A DNA stretch of 64,000 bases. It comes from Trichopria drosophilae. Taxonomy: Eukaryota > Arthropoda > Insecta > Hymenoptera > Diapriidae. The stretch lies in contig CM059586.1 in the NCBI GenBank assembly GCA_030407085.1, positions 86,921,501 to 86,985,500 of the forward strand, in the 5' to 3' direction. This document shows, piece by piece, positions 26,501 to 37,326 of this stretch (positions within the stretch are counted from its first letter, which is position 1; the number at the start of each line of letters is the position of its first letter). The notes under the pieces were generated by a model that had not been told where the DNA came from, did not search any database, and worked only from the letters and a program-made list of their open reading frames with translations. Position numbers and translations under genes: made by a program.

Positions 26501-29500
26501 TTTTGTCAAAAGTCCCTTTTACATTCTTTTTTTAACCTTTCAAATTTAAATTGTCCTTTTGCTGCTTTTTACGTCTTGTTTTCTGCGTACGAATAAATGT
26601 TTGATTAAGAAAAGTAATTCGTTTTTCAAATATGACAATATTACTTACCTTTTAACTTGGGAGAAACTAAAAAATAGTATGAAGCCATTCAAAATTATAT
26701 CCATATTGTTTTTCATCTATAAATTCTTTTATAATATACATATACAGTACAAAAAATTATATGATTATTGTTTTTCTCTATTTAATTTAAAAACTTTGTC
26801 AAAATGTTTTGAGAAACGATTACTTTTATTATGTAATAATAAAAAATTGTAAATAAACAAAACAATTTTCCATATTTATGATCTTATAAATATAGGTTCC
26901 TTGTATACATAGACCTCTTATGAAAAAGTTGCAAAGCATCTTAGGGAAATGGAAAAACTAAGTTATTGAAACTTTAAGGAACTATAACAAACGATCTTTC
27001 GAAAAATACGAAAAAAATGTTCTTTTTTTTACGACGAATTTAATGGTAATATAATAACAATTTTATAAAAATTTTTGATAAAAAAGATTTTTTTTCGTCG
27101 AAAAAATAAAATTTTTTAAAATCCATCCATAATTAGTTGGAAAATATGTTTTTTATTCACCAAATTTGCTTTGAATGTTTAAATTAAAAACGACGAAAAA
27201 ATTAAAAGAAAACGGATGGAAAAATTGAGAGTTCAATGTTTTTGGTAGAGAGAGTTCTATATATATATATAGGTATACATACTATATATATTTGTATACA
27301 TACTACGGGTGTATACAAAATTTGCAGACAAATCTGAAAGGGTGATGTCCAACAATAGCAAAATTAAACTTATCTCATTAATTTCCAACATTGCTACAAT
27401 TTTTAAGAAAATTGTACAATCAAGACTACTTGATTTTCTAAAGGTAAAGATAAAGATATATATATATGGGCATTGTTCTAGAACTTTTAAACTTTGAGGT
27501 TGAAGAAAATTGCATTTTTTTTTTTAGGCACATTCATGAAATTAATTTTATTGGCTTTAGAATTGATCAAATGACAGGAAAAACCTTGCGTGACTCATTT
27601 ATACACAATGTATTTTTTTTTTTTAATGTAACATATGTTACGTTACTCGTAAAATTAGTTTTTAGTTTTGTAACGTATAATATACATAAAAAATTCAGTT
27701 CTTTTGCTTGTGGCCTAATTTTTAGAAGCTAGTATATAAAATTAAACGTCTAGTTAATAGTTCAAATTTAAAATAATGGATTAAATATGGCGGACTATTT
27801 TTACAAAATTCCTTTGATTTTTATAAAATTTGATATGTTAGGGTTTTTGAGGCCACTGATTACAAATCCAAAGTCAGTTTTCATTAAAATTTGAAATCCA
27901 AATACATGATTTAACATTAAGGATACTAAAAAATTAAAACGATTTGTAAAGAATAATCATTTTATTATTGTAAAAAATTGTGTTTTTTGTTGTATTAAAA
28001 AAACACAAAATTTATAAATACTTTAATAACATAGGAGAAAAGATCACAATGATTCCAAAGTGCTTAGAAGCTAAATTGTAGATGTGCCATTAAATAATTT
28101 GATTTTTCAAAGTGAGTTTCGCTTGGAAATTTAAAGTTTGACGTGGTCGCATTTTTTATGTATAGGTGGCACACATTCGGGCAAAGGCTCAAATTACTTC
28201 TTATCATATAGGTAATGTACCCCTGTTGTGTGGTTTCTTAAAAACCAATGTGAAAAAAATTATCTAAGGTTGATTGCTAAATTGTCAACTATAAAAAAAA
28301 GTTATCTCGCAAGTTTGAAGGTATATAATTTTATTCTTGAGTGAGGCCCATCATTAAGTTAAGGATTTTTCATTTGTTTGCATCCCCAAATACTTCCACA
28401 AAAAACCACAGACCATAAAAAAAAGGTGCAAAAAGTTTCAGTGTTAAAACTGAAAAAATGTAGTGAGTGTCGCGCACCAAAAACAGGCAAATTCACTACT
28501 TTTATTTACTCTCATTGTTTTCTACATATCTGTAATTAGTAATAAACACTTATTACATGTAAATCGAACAAAAATTTGTTGATCAGTAGTGTTACAAAGT
28601 TATATTTAAAATTTTTATGGTATCATAATGAGCGACAACATAAAGTTTAAAAGTTCTAGAACAATGCCCATATATATAAAAACCTTTTTTATTTATTTAT
28701 TTATTTATTTATTTTGGATCAACGGCACTTATATATATATATATATATTTTTGTGCATATTTGGTTTAGAAAGCCCCTGAAGATGACCTGAATTTGTAGG
28801 TCAAAACGTTGTGCAATTTTGCCGAACTTTATTCTGTAAAAATAGAAATTTTGTACTGTAATGGCCTTTTTGGATGTTTTATTATTACTGTTATGATTAA
28901 ATATGAATTATAGATCTCCAACATGTCAATACTGTCATGGAAAAACAATTCAGAATATTGAATGCCCAAAAAACCGAACAGTTAGCCGCAACAATTCGTG
29001 AAGAAATACAAAATGAATTATCGAGGCGAATGACAACCTTACAAGAAACTCTCATAAGAACCATTCGAGAAACTGTTCGCGACAATCTCACCCAGCAGCT
29101 CTCTGACATTTCTGGAGCACGGTATGTTATTTATTTCAAAAATATACATTATAAGATTGCCTGTTATTAATCTTACAGGTTTTACTTCCTTACGATACGA
29201 TTCGATACGATTTATCTCGATTTTTCGAAAGCATTCAATTCTATTAACCATAAAATCTTGATTAATAAATTAATTAACTTTTGTAGTATCTGGAATAATG
29301 TTAAAAGTCGTATTTATGTCATGGATCACGATCTGTTTGAATCAAGGGTCATTTTTCAAAATTTATCAATGTACAATCTACCCCAGGGCTCCCATCTTAG
29401 ACCACTTTTGTAATTTTATATATAAATGATTTATGCTCAGTAATTAAACATTCTAATTATCTGTTATATGCAGACGACCTGAAATTATATTTACTAATAC

Positions 29501-32366
29501 GTTCTCACGCAGATTCTTTAAATCTGCAAAAAGATGTTGAATCTATTATGGAATGGTGCAATACAAATCACTTGTTTTTAAACGTAGAAAAGTGCAAAGC
29601 CTTAAGATTTCATAAGTCGATCTCCTTGACTAAAAAATTTTTATTTCCTTAATGGACAGTGCATTGTTGATATTAATTCTTATAAAGATTTAGGAATTAC
29701 ATTTAATAGTAAATTATCATTTAGAGACCATTTAAATATAACAAATGCAGCTTTGAAAATACTCGGATTTGTAATACATCAACTCTTTAACGATACTAAA
29801 GCTATAATTTACATTTTTAATTCGTTAATACTACCTAACTTCACTTACGTTTCTCCTATATGGTCACCCTATCTAGAATGTGAAATCAAACTTCTAGAAT
29901 CTGTGCAAAGAAAATTTCTTCATTACCTATCCTATCATTCAAGTCAGGTAACCCTATGGAATACATGTTTCATTCTTATCTAACGGTGTTTAAACACTTT
30001 AATATACCCACGGTTCATTCAATTCACAAAGTCAATGATGTAATTTTTATAAGAAGAATCTTAACCCGTTTCCACCCAAAATGGCGTAAATTTCACTACA
30101 TTTTTATCGTCACTTTTCTTATAGAAACTAACGATGAATAATTCTGAATATTTAGCTTCTATAGTTTTCAACCCTCCTCTTTCCAAATCGGAAGTCCGTT
30201 TTTCGCAAGGAGCAGCCATTGTTCAAATATGGCAGCAAAAAAGCAAAAAAAATAGGGAAAATTTCGATTTTTGGATCGGTTTTTCAATAGGTTCGCGCTA
30301 ACCGATCATTCCAAAGACCTGGATCTGGTGGCATAATGAGTTTGACTAAAAGTTGACATAATCAGATATGCAAAATATAAGATTCGCTGAATTTTGTGTT
30401 TTTACAGCATTTTCGACATTATTAGCTATTTATAAATATTGTTGTACACTTATTATTGATTTATGCAATCATTTGTAACAGTATGTTTTATCCAATACTC
30501 GAAATTCAAAATGACGGTTCCAAGATGGCCGACCGAAATGCAAAAAAAATTCTTGATCCAGATGAAACTAACTACTCGGAGGTTTGCGAACTATATAATA
30601 TAAAACCCCGAGTAACCATTTTCATTTCAGAAATGCAACGTTTTGTATTTTCGTCCGCTATTTTGGCTTCGCCATTTTGAATTATGAAAATTAAATGTCA
30701 TATTCGTAATCTGCGACCCCGAAAAGGGTCGTCTGCTATTTCAAACTTATTTTTCTATAATCAATATTATTATCCATGTCGTTATTCTAAAGTGCTTATC
30801 GATAAACTGTGTAAATCTAATCATTATATAATAATAATAATAATAATATTTATTCAGGTAAAAATTACATCCTTTAGGGGGAGCCCCTTACAGAGTTTTG
30901 CAAAAGTACTAGAAAACGTACTTGTCTGCGAACCTGAAAGCAGTCTAACGCACGACTGCCAAGACTAGAGAACTAGTCAAATAATAGTTTAACGACAATA
31001 TAAGAAATAATAATATAATAAATAATAAAAAATAATAAAAATATAATATTTATAATTAAATAATGAATAAATAATAAAAATAAAATAGAAAAATAACAGA
31101 ATTTCTGGTACAAGGTACCGTTATCAATAATACACTTGTAAAACAAAATTAGTAATTTTATACAGTAATCTTATCTGTAGTCTGCTGGAACCAGAATTTT
31201 ATTCAAGTCCTCCGATTTTTTATCTAACAGCCATTTTTTAATATCGTTTCCAAAGTTCGATTTTTTGTAAAAATTATCGCGTATAGATCGGGGTAGTATG
31301 TTAATGCACTTGACGCCAATATAACTAAAAACCCTCTATAACTTTTTTTGTGAATGGTAAAGCTAAAAGTCTATTTATATTCCCTCTTGTACGATGCGTA
31401 TGTTGAATGTAATTCTGGATATTATTTTTCTTCCAATATTTCAAGGCGTTTAAATAGAGCAGTTTTCTTAGATCTAATACATTACTTAGTTGGTATAATT
31501 CAGTGGTAGGAAATAGTCGAGATTTAAAAAACATTTTTTTTAAAACTGAATTTTGTAAAGTTTGTAATGGGGTTATGGCATTTTTGTATGCACCACCCCA
31601 AGCTGTTATGCCATATTTTAGAGACCTAGAATCTCGGAGAGTTTAATTTCATATTATGATAAAAGTTTTCTTTTGTTAAACGTTAATTCGTAACTCTAAA
31701 ATTAGCATGTTCCTGTTGTTACAATTTTTATAAGCATTGTTTACTTCTGTTATTATATTAAGGGGAGTTTAACATCTGTGTATATTTTTAATAAATAAAT
31801 ATGACAGTATAAAATATTGACATTTGTAAATGTAGCTCCCGAGCAACAACACCAGCTTTACCAGTCCCAACCGGAGCGGAAGCCCAAGCTCGAGTATTGT
31901 CGCTCCTGCAAAGAGGTCAGTTGAACGCTGCCTTCCAACAAGCATTGAGTGCGAGTGATTTGGGTCTTGTGGTACTTGTCTGCGAGAAAACCGAACCTTC
32001 TCGAGTATTTGCTTGTACGGTCGGTTCACCCGGAGCTCCGCGGTGCATATTGCAGCAGCCTGTTTTACTTTCGTTGGTGCAGCAACTCTCTGCAGATTTA
32101 GGTCACCGAACAGAACTCAAACACAGGTGAGAATTTATTTGTAAAGTTGGGAAGACAAAATTTAAACGTGTATTTCTCTTAGATGGTTGGAGGAAGCGAT
32201 TCTCAATTTGGACCTAGCCGATCCAGTTACTCGAGAGCACATGGGATCGGTACTCATCACCCTTCAGAACCAGTTAACAAACTTCGTACAAGCCAATCCT
32301 AATCATCGGTCGACGAGGTCAATGAAAATGCTCGCGATGGCGGCTCGAGCACTTTTGACTCCATAA
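19482..32366 (+). CDS. EDC4: Enhancer of mRNA-decapping protein 4 (Ge-1), eight coding exons
   Basis: Scaffold of the cytoplasmic decapping complex (P bodies), which links DCP2 and DCP1 in the known family. I read coding exons at 19482-19528, 19620-19825, 19881-20257, 20310-20575, 24476-26112, 28914-29121, 31836-32126 and 32183-32366. All introns have GT/AG ends and the phases join without a stop, giving about 1071 residues. The order matches the family: N-terminal WD40 region, acidic/Ser-rich linker, then C-terminal alpha-helical domain. Introns 1, 2, 3 and 7 are 52-91 bp; introns 4, 5 and 6 are 2.7-3.9 kb and filled with transposons. The start is uncertain. ATG 19482 is the first in-frame Met, but a possible acceptor AG lies at 19457-19458 and the frame is open upstream to it, so a further 5' exon may exist. 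Identity is recognised from memory of the vertebrate protein. Confidence 0.92.
20622..20706 (+). repeat. 85-bp direct repeat, left copy
   Basis: Begins TTGGTAAGTCTAAAGCC and ends TTATTCGTAA. It matches 24364-24448 with three substitutions. The two copies flank the transposon cluster in EDC4 intron 4. Far too long for an ordinary target-site duplication. Confidence 0.85.
21207..22369. mobile_element. Nested TTAA-flanked element
   Basis: TTAA at 21203-21206 followed by GGAGGTAGTCG, mirrored by CGACTACCTCC then TTAA at 22370-22373. It lies wholly inside the 20759-24304 element and carries a LINE 3' fragment on the minus strand. The terminal repeat seen is short; no transposase. Confidence 0.55.
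21731..22115 (-). pseudogene. LINE reverse-transcriptase C-terminal fragment
   Basis: Read on the minus strand, an open frame of about 125 codons contains RYLAYKTRQPFDYFSHDYSR and FRLTRLWNDLPKNI, typical of the region after the RT domain in Jockey-group non-LTR elements. It is truncated 5'. A (TTTA)n run at 21520-21541 on the + strand is the element's own 3' A-rich tail. Confidence 0.75.
22690..23790 (+). mobile_element. 5'-truncated non-LTR retrotransposon (RT fragment)
   Basis: Starts inside the RT domain near PQGLHLRPILFVLFIND, has SYADDVKIF as the catalytic YxDD motif, and continues to the element's C-terminus at 23616. The frame breaks at 23282-23284 (TGA) and resumes in another frame from 23281. 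The tail is a TAAA/AAAT-rich run at 23751-23786. 5' truncation is normal for LINE insertions. Confidence 0.85.
24364..24448 (+). repeat. 85-bp direct repeat, right copy
   Basis: Begins TTGGTAGGTCTAAAGCC; partner of 20622-20706. It lies just upstream of the acceptor of EDC4 exon 5, so it probably marks the original intron sequence. Confidence 0.85.
24476..26112 (+). CDS. EDC4: EDC4 exon 5: end of WD40 domain, acidic linker, coiled region
   Basis: This 1637-bp exon opens with the last propeller blades (WSCELWTCLQTIQF, then YLVLSDIYNKVLYIMG). It continues through a low-complexity stretch with a Glu run (coded near 25035-25055) and the family motif LMTPDAF, followed by Ser/Pro-rich sequence. It ends in a heptad-like helical region (IYSVANKMDSVIETMQDQ, then EISELKAELARLRLQ) and the conserved AFREAFVNILLPGFEKASQ segment. 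The acceptor is TACAG before 24476 and the donor is GTAAGT at 26113, in phase 1. The frame stays open past the donor to 26234, which is intron read-through and not coding. Confidence 0.92.
27467..28670. mobile_element. 1.2-kb element with about 29-bp perfect terminal inverted repeats
   Basis: The left end starts TGGGCATTGTTCTAGAAC and continues to ACTTT; the right end is its exact reverse complement ending at 28670. Both sides abut TATATATA, so it inserted in or duplicated a TA-rich site. The interior has one diverged copy of the GATTACGAA-type repeat (27790-27900) and no transposase. The superfamily is not clear. Confidence 0.7.
28777..28808 (+). ncRNA. Hammerhead-ribozyme-like motif, degenerate
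   Basis: CTGAAGA, a perfect 6-bp stem (TGACCT/AGGTCA with an 8-base loop), then AAACG. The order matches CUGANGA-stem II-GAAA, but the G of GAAA is lost and no convincing stem III or cleavage triplet was found. Weak. Confidence 0.25.
28914..32366 (+). CDS. EDC4: EDC4 exons 6-8: C-terminal helical domain
   Basis: Exon 6 (28914-29121) starts YLQHVNTV, matching the family's EYLQQLE segment, and is rich in Gln, Glu and Arg (EQLAATIREEIQNELSRR). Exon 7 (31836-32126) contains VLSLLQRGQLNAAFQQALSA and VLLSLVQQLSADLGHRTELK, the most conserved part of the Ge-1 C-terminus, which mediates P-body localisation in studied animals. Exon 8 (32183-32366) contains WLEEAILNLDLADPVTREH and ends with TAA at 32364. 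Exons 6 and 7 are separated by a 2.7-kb intron of retrotransposon fragments; exons 7 and 8 by 56 bp. Confidence 0.92.
29200..30141 (+). pseudogene. Decayed LINE reverse-transcriptase fragment
   Basis: Fragments in different frames give IYLDFSKAFNSINHKILI (RT motif A), NLPQGSHL, YLLYADDLKLYLL (catalytic motif C) and further C-terminal matches near IPTVHSIHKVNDVIFIRRIL. Several frameshifts and stops are present. It is the same broad group as the 22.7-kb fragment. It is cut at 30061 by TTAACCCGTTT, the left end of a TTAA-type element. Confidence 0.8.
30825..31650 (-). mobile_element. 3' end of a LINE related to the 11.5-kb element
   Basis: Minus-strand translation from about 31650 gives LKYGITAWGGAYKNAI and then LDLRKLLYLNALKYWKK, parallel to the C-terminus of the LINE at 13.4-16.3 kb. 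The coding part ends near 31190. The (ATA)n run at 30829-30850 is the matching microsatellite 3' tail on this strand. Confidence 0.75.
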
Positions 32367-33060
32367 TGCATTCTTCGAAACTCTCAGATCTATAAAATAG
32401 TTTACAGTCGATGCGTTCAAGACAGACAGTGAGTTTTAATCACGTACGAAGGGCAAGCGATGTTCCGTATGACATTGATTTTTATAATTTAATATTAAAA
32501 AAAAAAAAGCGAGATTGACGTAATGTAAGCCAAATATTTTTCAAAGTTTTCAACAATTTTTTAATCGAGCACAAAACTGATTTTTAATTTTTAAAAGAAG
32601 ACACTTTGAAAAATATCTGCATTTATTTTTGTTATTAGATCAGCGATTTCACACTAAGTGTGAACAAACGTAACTGAATAGTCGACTATGACTAGACACG
32701 AAAGAGATCGGATTGAAGACTGCTGTTTAAGTTCTTTTTCTAATCATTATTTGATCAAATTGTGGAGTCGATTTTAACATTTCAGTTCTCGGGATCGTAA
32801 TAGTGCTGACAAAGTTGAAGTAGTTCAACAGTACGAAGCAGTATTTTCCTCTAATTCTATTAAAGACAATATTTTAAGATGTAAATAGATTTTGAGCATT
32901 CTTTATTTTTTTGCAATCGAGTTTTGTACGTATTGTAGAACGATAAGTAAAGACGATATAATTTTATCTTTGTAGGGATCAAAAAGAAGCGTATCAATCC
33001 ACTGAAAGTGGAAATGAAAGGAAATATTGCGAGAATGAAATAAAATGCTAAATTTATGTT
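32367..33060 (+). other. EDC4: EDC4 3' untranslated region (approximate)
   Basis: Non-coding sequence follows the EDC4 stop. The first AATAAA on the + strand is at 33039-33044, giving a probable transcript end near 33060. A second AATAAA at 33679-33684 could serve a longer transcript, which would run almost into the end of the convergent UTP23 gene. No coding frame or repeat stands out. Confidence 0.5.
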
Positions 33061-33789
33061 ATAAATGGGATTTAAAAATATGGTTTTACTAGAGTTGCGA
33101 CAGTTTATATTTATTTGTTTGTACGCTGTTCACTACGTCCAGTTAAGAACCTAACCTATTCACTTTTACTTGGTAATTTAAAAATATCATTTAATAAGAC
33201 AGAAGATGCTGAATCATGTCTTTTTAAGCCGTTTAATAAAAAAATTTCTAACGAACATCGTCACTGAGATTCATCACTTTCGTATCTTGTCTCGCACTGA
33301 ATAATGTTTTCTTAATTTTATGTCCATATTAAGTTTCTTTAATTACATTTTTTTACAATGCTCGTCAGATTAGTGAATGCGGTGATGAAATCTTTTGCGG
33401 CACACCACGATAGTGACATAATATGAAAAGATGCGATGAACGTGCCCCATTGTGCAAGAGAAAACGTAACTTAGGTTAGGTTTTTCACGATGAGAACGAC
33501 AGAGGTTGTATTTTATTGAACCTCGACGACAACTCACTTACGGAAACTGTAATCTGTTGTTTTCCTTTAACTCGAGCTCTACAGATAAATATAAATACGT
33601 TAACAGTTTGTAACGCATAGAAATTGAAGCAAAAACTTTATTCTTATTAATCGAGCAAAGAATTGTATTGTAAAAAGAAATAAACACTTTTTCATAAACA
33701 TTTTTCTTTAGTCAGATTAGTTTCGTAGATATATATATACATATATACAGCTTAGATTAATTTTTTCAAAATTTTTGAAAACTTTTTTT

Positions 33790-33795
33790 TTTATT
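33790..33795 (-). terminator. UTP23: Possible UTP23 polyadenylation signal
   Basis: AATAAA on the minus strand nine bases after the UTP23 stop. Another copy on the same strand is at 33637-33642. Either could be used; no transcript evidence. Confidence 0.35.
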
Positions 33796-33803
33796 GTAAA
33801 CGA

Positions 33804-36800
33804 TTATCCAGATTTTTCCGAAGCTTTTTCAGCTTTATATATTTCTCGTACATGTTTTGCTATTTTTATCCTTTTCCTTTTTCGAACCTTACCATTATCG
33901 TTGGTTTTGTTTACAGTTTCTTTGTTATCTTTTTTTTGTTTCTTTTTGCAACTGAGGGGATTCGGTCCTTTCTTTTTTTTCTTCTTTTTTGGTTGCAAAT
34001 CGTCGTTCGTCGGTATACCGGATTGTTTTTTTAATTCTTTCAAGCTTTCCTCTTGTTGATTTGTGAGCAGCATACCTTTGCGTATTTTTTCAGCTTGGTC
34101 AAGACTTTTCTGCGATGGAGGATCTAGCGTCGGTGCTTTTCCATGTAAGTAAAGTAGAGGCACACATGCCATTTGTCGGATGTATTCTTGTAGCTCTCGA
34201 TCTTGCGTAGCAATAATGTATCTACGAAAAAATTGTCAGTGTTTTCGTAACGGAATGGACACAGGAAAAAAGTGTAACTTACCGTGATGGATTATCCTTT
34301 TTCAACATAGATTGAAAACATTTTATTCCTGCGATAGGTTCCTTATCGTGGCCACATTTATGGGTGGCAAACTGTTTTATAATAAGTAATGTACCAAACA
34401 ATTTTGAACCGAGCTTTTCAACTTCTGAAATCATGCATTGCGTGGTGAGGATTTTTGTTTCTCCTTGAAGATATTTAGGCAACTGTTCCTTGATATTGAA
34501 TTTATTCTGCAAATGAATGTAAAGCTTTTTTAATCAAAATAAAATAACAGTTTGCACAGTTTTAGTTTTGATAGTTCTAAGTAGAGAAATAACAATAATC
34601 AAAGTAATAAAAATAATCCCGTAATTATAATAAACTATCCCAATTAACACACGACTATTAGTTGTATGCAAGTTTTCAATCTTATCTGCAAGATAATCTT
34701 TAACCCTTTGTAGCATACATTTTTCTTTACGTTGAATCGACTTGAAATTTGCTACTCGTAGGTTTTCGGGGTTGCTGATTACGAATTCGGAATCAGATTT
34801 TCAAAATTCAAAATGGCGGATAAAAATATGAAAATCCATTGAAATATCCTGACCAGTGGTCCTCCCCTTATTTTAACTTTTTTCGTCCTTTATGTTAACT
34901 TCTTCCCCTCATGAGTTCCCCCACCATTCACCATTTGAAAATGTTTAAAAAGGACATCACTATTTCTCCTCTCTCTGTTTTTATTCTCTCATACTGCCAG
35001 TGGTGGGGATAAGGGGAAGTGGTAAAATAAGGGAAGAAGCCGCCATCATCCTTGACTCGAAATGTTAAAATAAGGGGAAGGCCACTGTATCTTGTTACTT
35101 GGGGATTTTCAGGGCTGCTGATTACGAATCCGGTGTCAGATGTTTAAAATTCAAAATGGCAGATTCAATATGGCGGACAAAAATATGAAAATTCATGTTT
35201 GAATATGAAAAATCATGATGGCCGCCATTTTAAATTTCGTAAAACAAATATCGGTAACGTCATCAGCGATATCTAAAACCCTATTATACCAAATTTCAAA
35301 TGATTATCTTAAAAAACAGTGTCAATAATGAATTCTTTCGAAAAAAAACGTGTTTTTTTCATGTTTGTTTATTTATAAATCATAAATAATAAACAATCAT
35401 ATCGTAATAGAAAAGAGCAAAAAGACAGATCTAAATGTGTTAACTTGAATTTAAATTAGCAAATATCAAAGAAATCGAGGTAACATGGGTTAAATGGGCA
35501 AAAGACGATTTTTGGAATTTTTCTTGTAACTTCAACTAGTTGGGTCCAATTTTTTTAATAATTGACAGATTCCTTTTCAAGTGGTTCCCAAATAAGATGG
35601 AATGCGCCGAAACATTTTTGGATTGAATTATAACGGTTTTTCAGTCAACAATTTTTAAGATGAAAATGAAAAAATTACAATTTTTTCCGTTTTTCTTAGC
35701 CTAATTGCAATAATCATTCCTATTTTTTTTTTATCAAACAAGTTTGAGTTTGTGTATATTTTAAGAAGAAAATGAGAGCTGAATTATACAAGTCAGGATG
35801 AGCTTCGATTGAGTTCAACCCAAAAGTTCTTCCACCTCACAGTTTTTTGTAGGCATATTTTCAGATTTGTCTCGCAGTTATTTTAAGCCGTTAAAAGGGG
35901 GTTTTTGTGAAAAAATATCATTTTTCACTTTCATGCAGATTCAAATAAAAATTGAAACGTTCACTATAAAGAACCCTGATGAAATTTACAACGTTGAACG
36001 TGGTAAAGATGGAACCTACGCTAAATATGGTAATTTTAAATCGTAAGCTGTAAAATTATTATGTTTAATGTACGATTTTTACATTTGTGTCGTGTATTTT
36101 TCCTCCCCAACTGTAAAATTACAATTGTAGAGTAAAGCTAGTGAACCAACATTGAAAGTGGTAATTTTACAACGAGCTGTAAAATTCCTACGCTTCTTGT
36201 AGTAAATTTACATAACCTTGTTGAATTCATCTTGTTTTTGGGAAAAATCCCTACACGGAAAGAAATTTGAAGTAAATGCCACTGCTCAGGGAAGTAACAG
36301 TTATTCATAATTTTCTGACTATGTAGTTATTAATAATTAATTTTAATGATCTACAAAAGTTGTTGAAATGGAAAAACTTGGTACTTTTTTCATTCTAAAG
36401 CTTCCGTATCGAAAACAGTGCAAGATACACTAAAAATGCACTCAAAATTTCCTACAAAAAAGTCAGGGAGGACCCTAGGCTAAAGTTAATAGCTTAGCCA
36501 CAAGTAATGATGGAATGTGCCTCATATTTTACAAAAATTCTAAAATATTCATAATTAACTTGTAAGACAAAATTCCAGCATTATTCATGGATAATCTATT
36601 AACTTTAGACTAAGGCTCTCGCTGACTTTTTTTTAGGAAATTTTGTGCTCTATAAAAAAGGTGTAGTACATTTTTAGTGTATCTTGCACTGTTTTCGATA
36701 CAGAAGCTTTAGATGAAAGTACCAAGTTTTTCAGTTTCAACAACGTTTACAGATCATTACAAATAATTATTAATAACTATATCATCTAAAAATTATCAAT

Positions 36801-37326
36801 AAATATTCTCAAAGGTGCACTCAAATTGGATCTGTTTATAAAAATTGTCTTTTTAACGAATTCGAATTGTAACCGTCATTTCAAATTCGTCAGAATCTGT
36901 GCGGTAACTACTACCTCCCAAAATGCTGTCGCATTGACTTAAAATTTCTTTGTGTGTACTTTGTATGTAGTAATATTACCAACTGTTTGCCAAGGACAAT
37001 TACAGTGCGATTGTAAAATTCATCAGGATTTTTGACAGCGTTCTTTCATACAGTGAAAAACAGAAAGTAGGTGTTGACAAATTTCTTTCCATTTTGTAGA
37101 ATATACTTAATATCATTCTTAAAAATAAAAAAAATTAAAGAAAATCAAATCGATTAATCATAGATTGGTTTATTTTACACATGTACATATAAGGTTATGT
37201 TCAAACCTGAAGAGCTGCAAACGCGAAAGTCCCATCAATAAGTATTTGAAAGGGTTTACGAAACTTGTAATTATTTACATAAAATCCTAGATGCCTTTGC
37301 AATTTTTTATGGCGAGAAATTTTCAT
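33804..37326 (-). CDS. UTP23: rRNA-processing protein UTP23, three exons
   Basis: Nucleolar component of the small-subunit processome; the family has a PIN-like fold and binds U3/snR30-type complexes in early 18S processing. On the minus strand the exons are 37326-37207 (40 codons from ATG), 34506-34283 and 34221-33804 (TAA). Donors are GT, acceptors AG, and phases fit, giving 253 residues against about 249 in human. Family marks are MKISRHKK at the N-terminus, FQILIDGTF (PIN strand with Asp), KEQLPKYLQGETKILTTQC, a Cys/His cluster (THKCGH then GIKC) fitting the family zinc site, IIATQDRELQ, and KGPNPLSCKKK in a Lys-rich tail. Intron 1 is 2.7 kb and full of repeats; intron 2 is 61 bp. Convergent with EDC4. 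Confidence 0.93.
34854..35087. mobile_element. MITE, family B (CAGTGGTCCTCCCC ends)
   Basis: Terminal inverted repeats begin CAGTGGTCCTCCCCTTA and end in the complement closing CCACTG. Its relative at 63325-63629 shares ends and interior and has a clear TA duplication. CAGTRG-type ends with TA target match the pogo/Tigger branch of Tc1-mariner. It splits an array of GATTACGAA-type repeats. Confidence 0.75.
36280..36835. repeat. Foldback inverted repeat in UTP23 intron
   Basis: Left arm 36280-36500 pairs with right arm 36595-36835, for example CAGTGCAAGATACACTAAAA on the left against its complement near 36690. The spacer is about 95 bp. No protein-coding content. Confidence 0.75.
37207..37326 (-). 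CDS. UTP23: UTP23 exon 1
   Basis: A 120-bp exon 2.7 kb upstream of the rest of the gene. It encodes MKISRHKKLQRHLGFYVNN and ends with DGTFAFAALQ before a GT donor. I found it by looking for the missing family N-terminus. Phase 0 joins directly to NKFNIKEQLP of exon 2. Confidence 0.93.

Larger units (their letters stand above)
26113..28913 (+). other. EDC4: EDC4 intron 5 (2.8 kb)
   Basis: Donor GTAAGT at 26113, acceptor TAG ending 28913. Contains pyrimidine-rich sequence (26440-26580), TA microsatellites (27258-27300, 28728-28750), a 1.2-kb terminal-inverted-repeat element (27467-28670) and a hammerhead-like motif (28777-28808). No coding frame recognised. Confidence 0.75.
29122..31835 (+). 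other. EDC4: EDC4 intron 6 (2.7 kb) filled with LINE fragments
   Basis: Donor GTATGT at 29122 and acceptor TAG ending 31835. Holds a plus-strand RT fragment (29200-30141), a TTAA-type left end that interrupts it (30061), GATTACGAA-type repeats (30490-30720) and a minus-strand LINE 3' end (30825-31650). Confidence 0.75.
34507..37206 (-). other. UTP23: UTP23 intron 1 (2.7 kb) with repeats
   Basis: Contains a TTAA-type left end (TTAACCCTTTG, 34700), GATTACGAA-type repeats (34750-34830 and 35095-35290) interrupted by a MITE (34854-35087), and an inverted repeat (36280-36500 with 36595-36835). No coding frame recognised. Confidence 0.7.

Noticed and set aside
33775..34059. Phe-rich + strand frame
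   Set aside because: Antisense of the Lys-rich tail of UTP23.
34534..34716. 60-codon minus-strand frame just upstream of UTP23 exon 2, as its first exon
   Set aside because: It lacks the UTP23 N-terminal sequence and overruns the acceptor; the true exon 1 is at 37207-37326.
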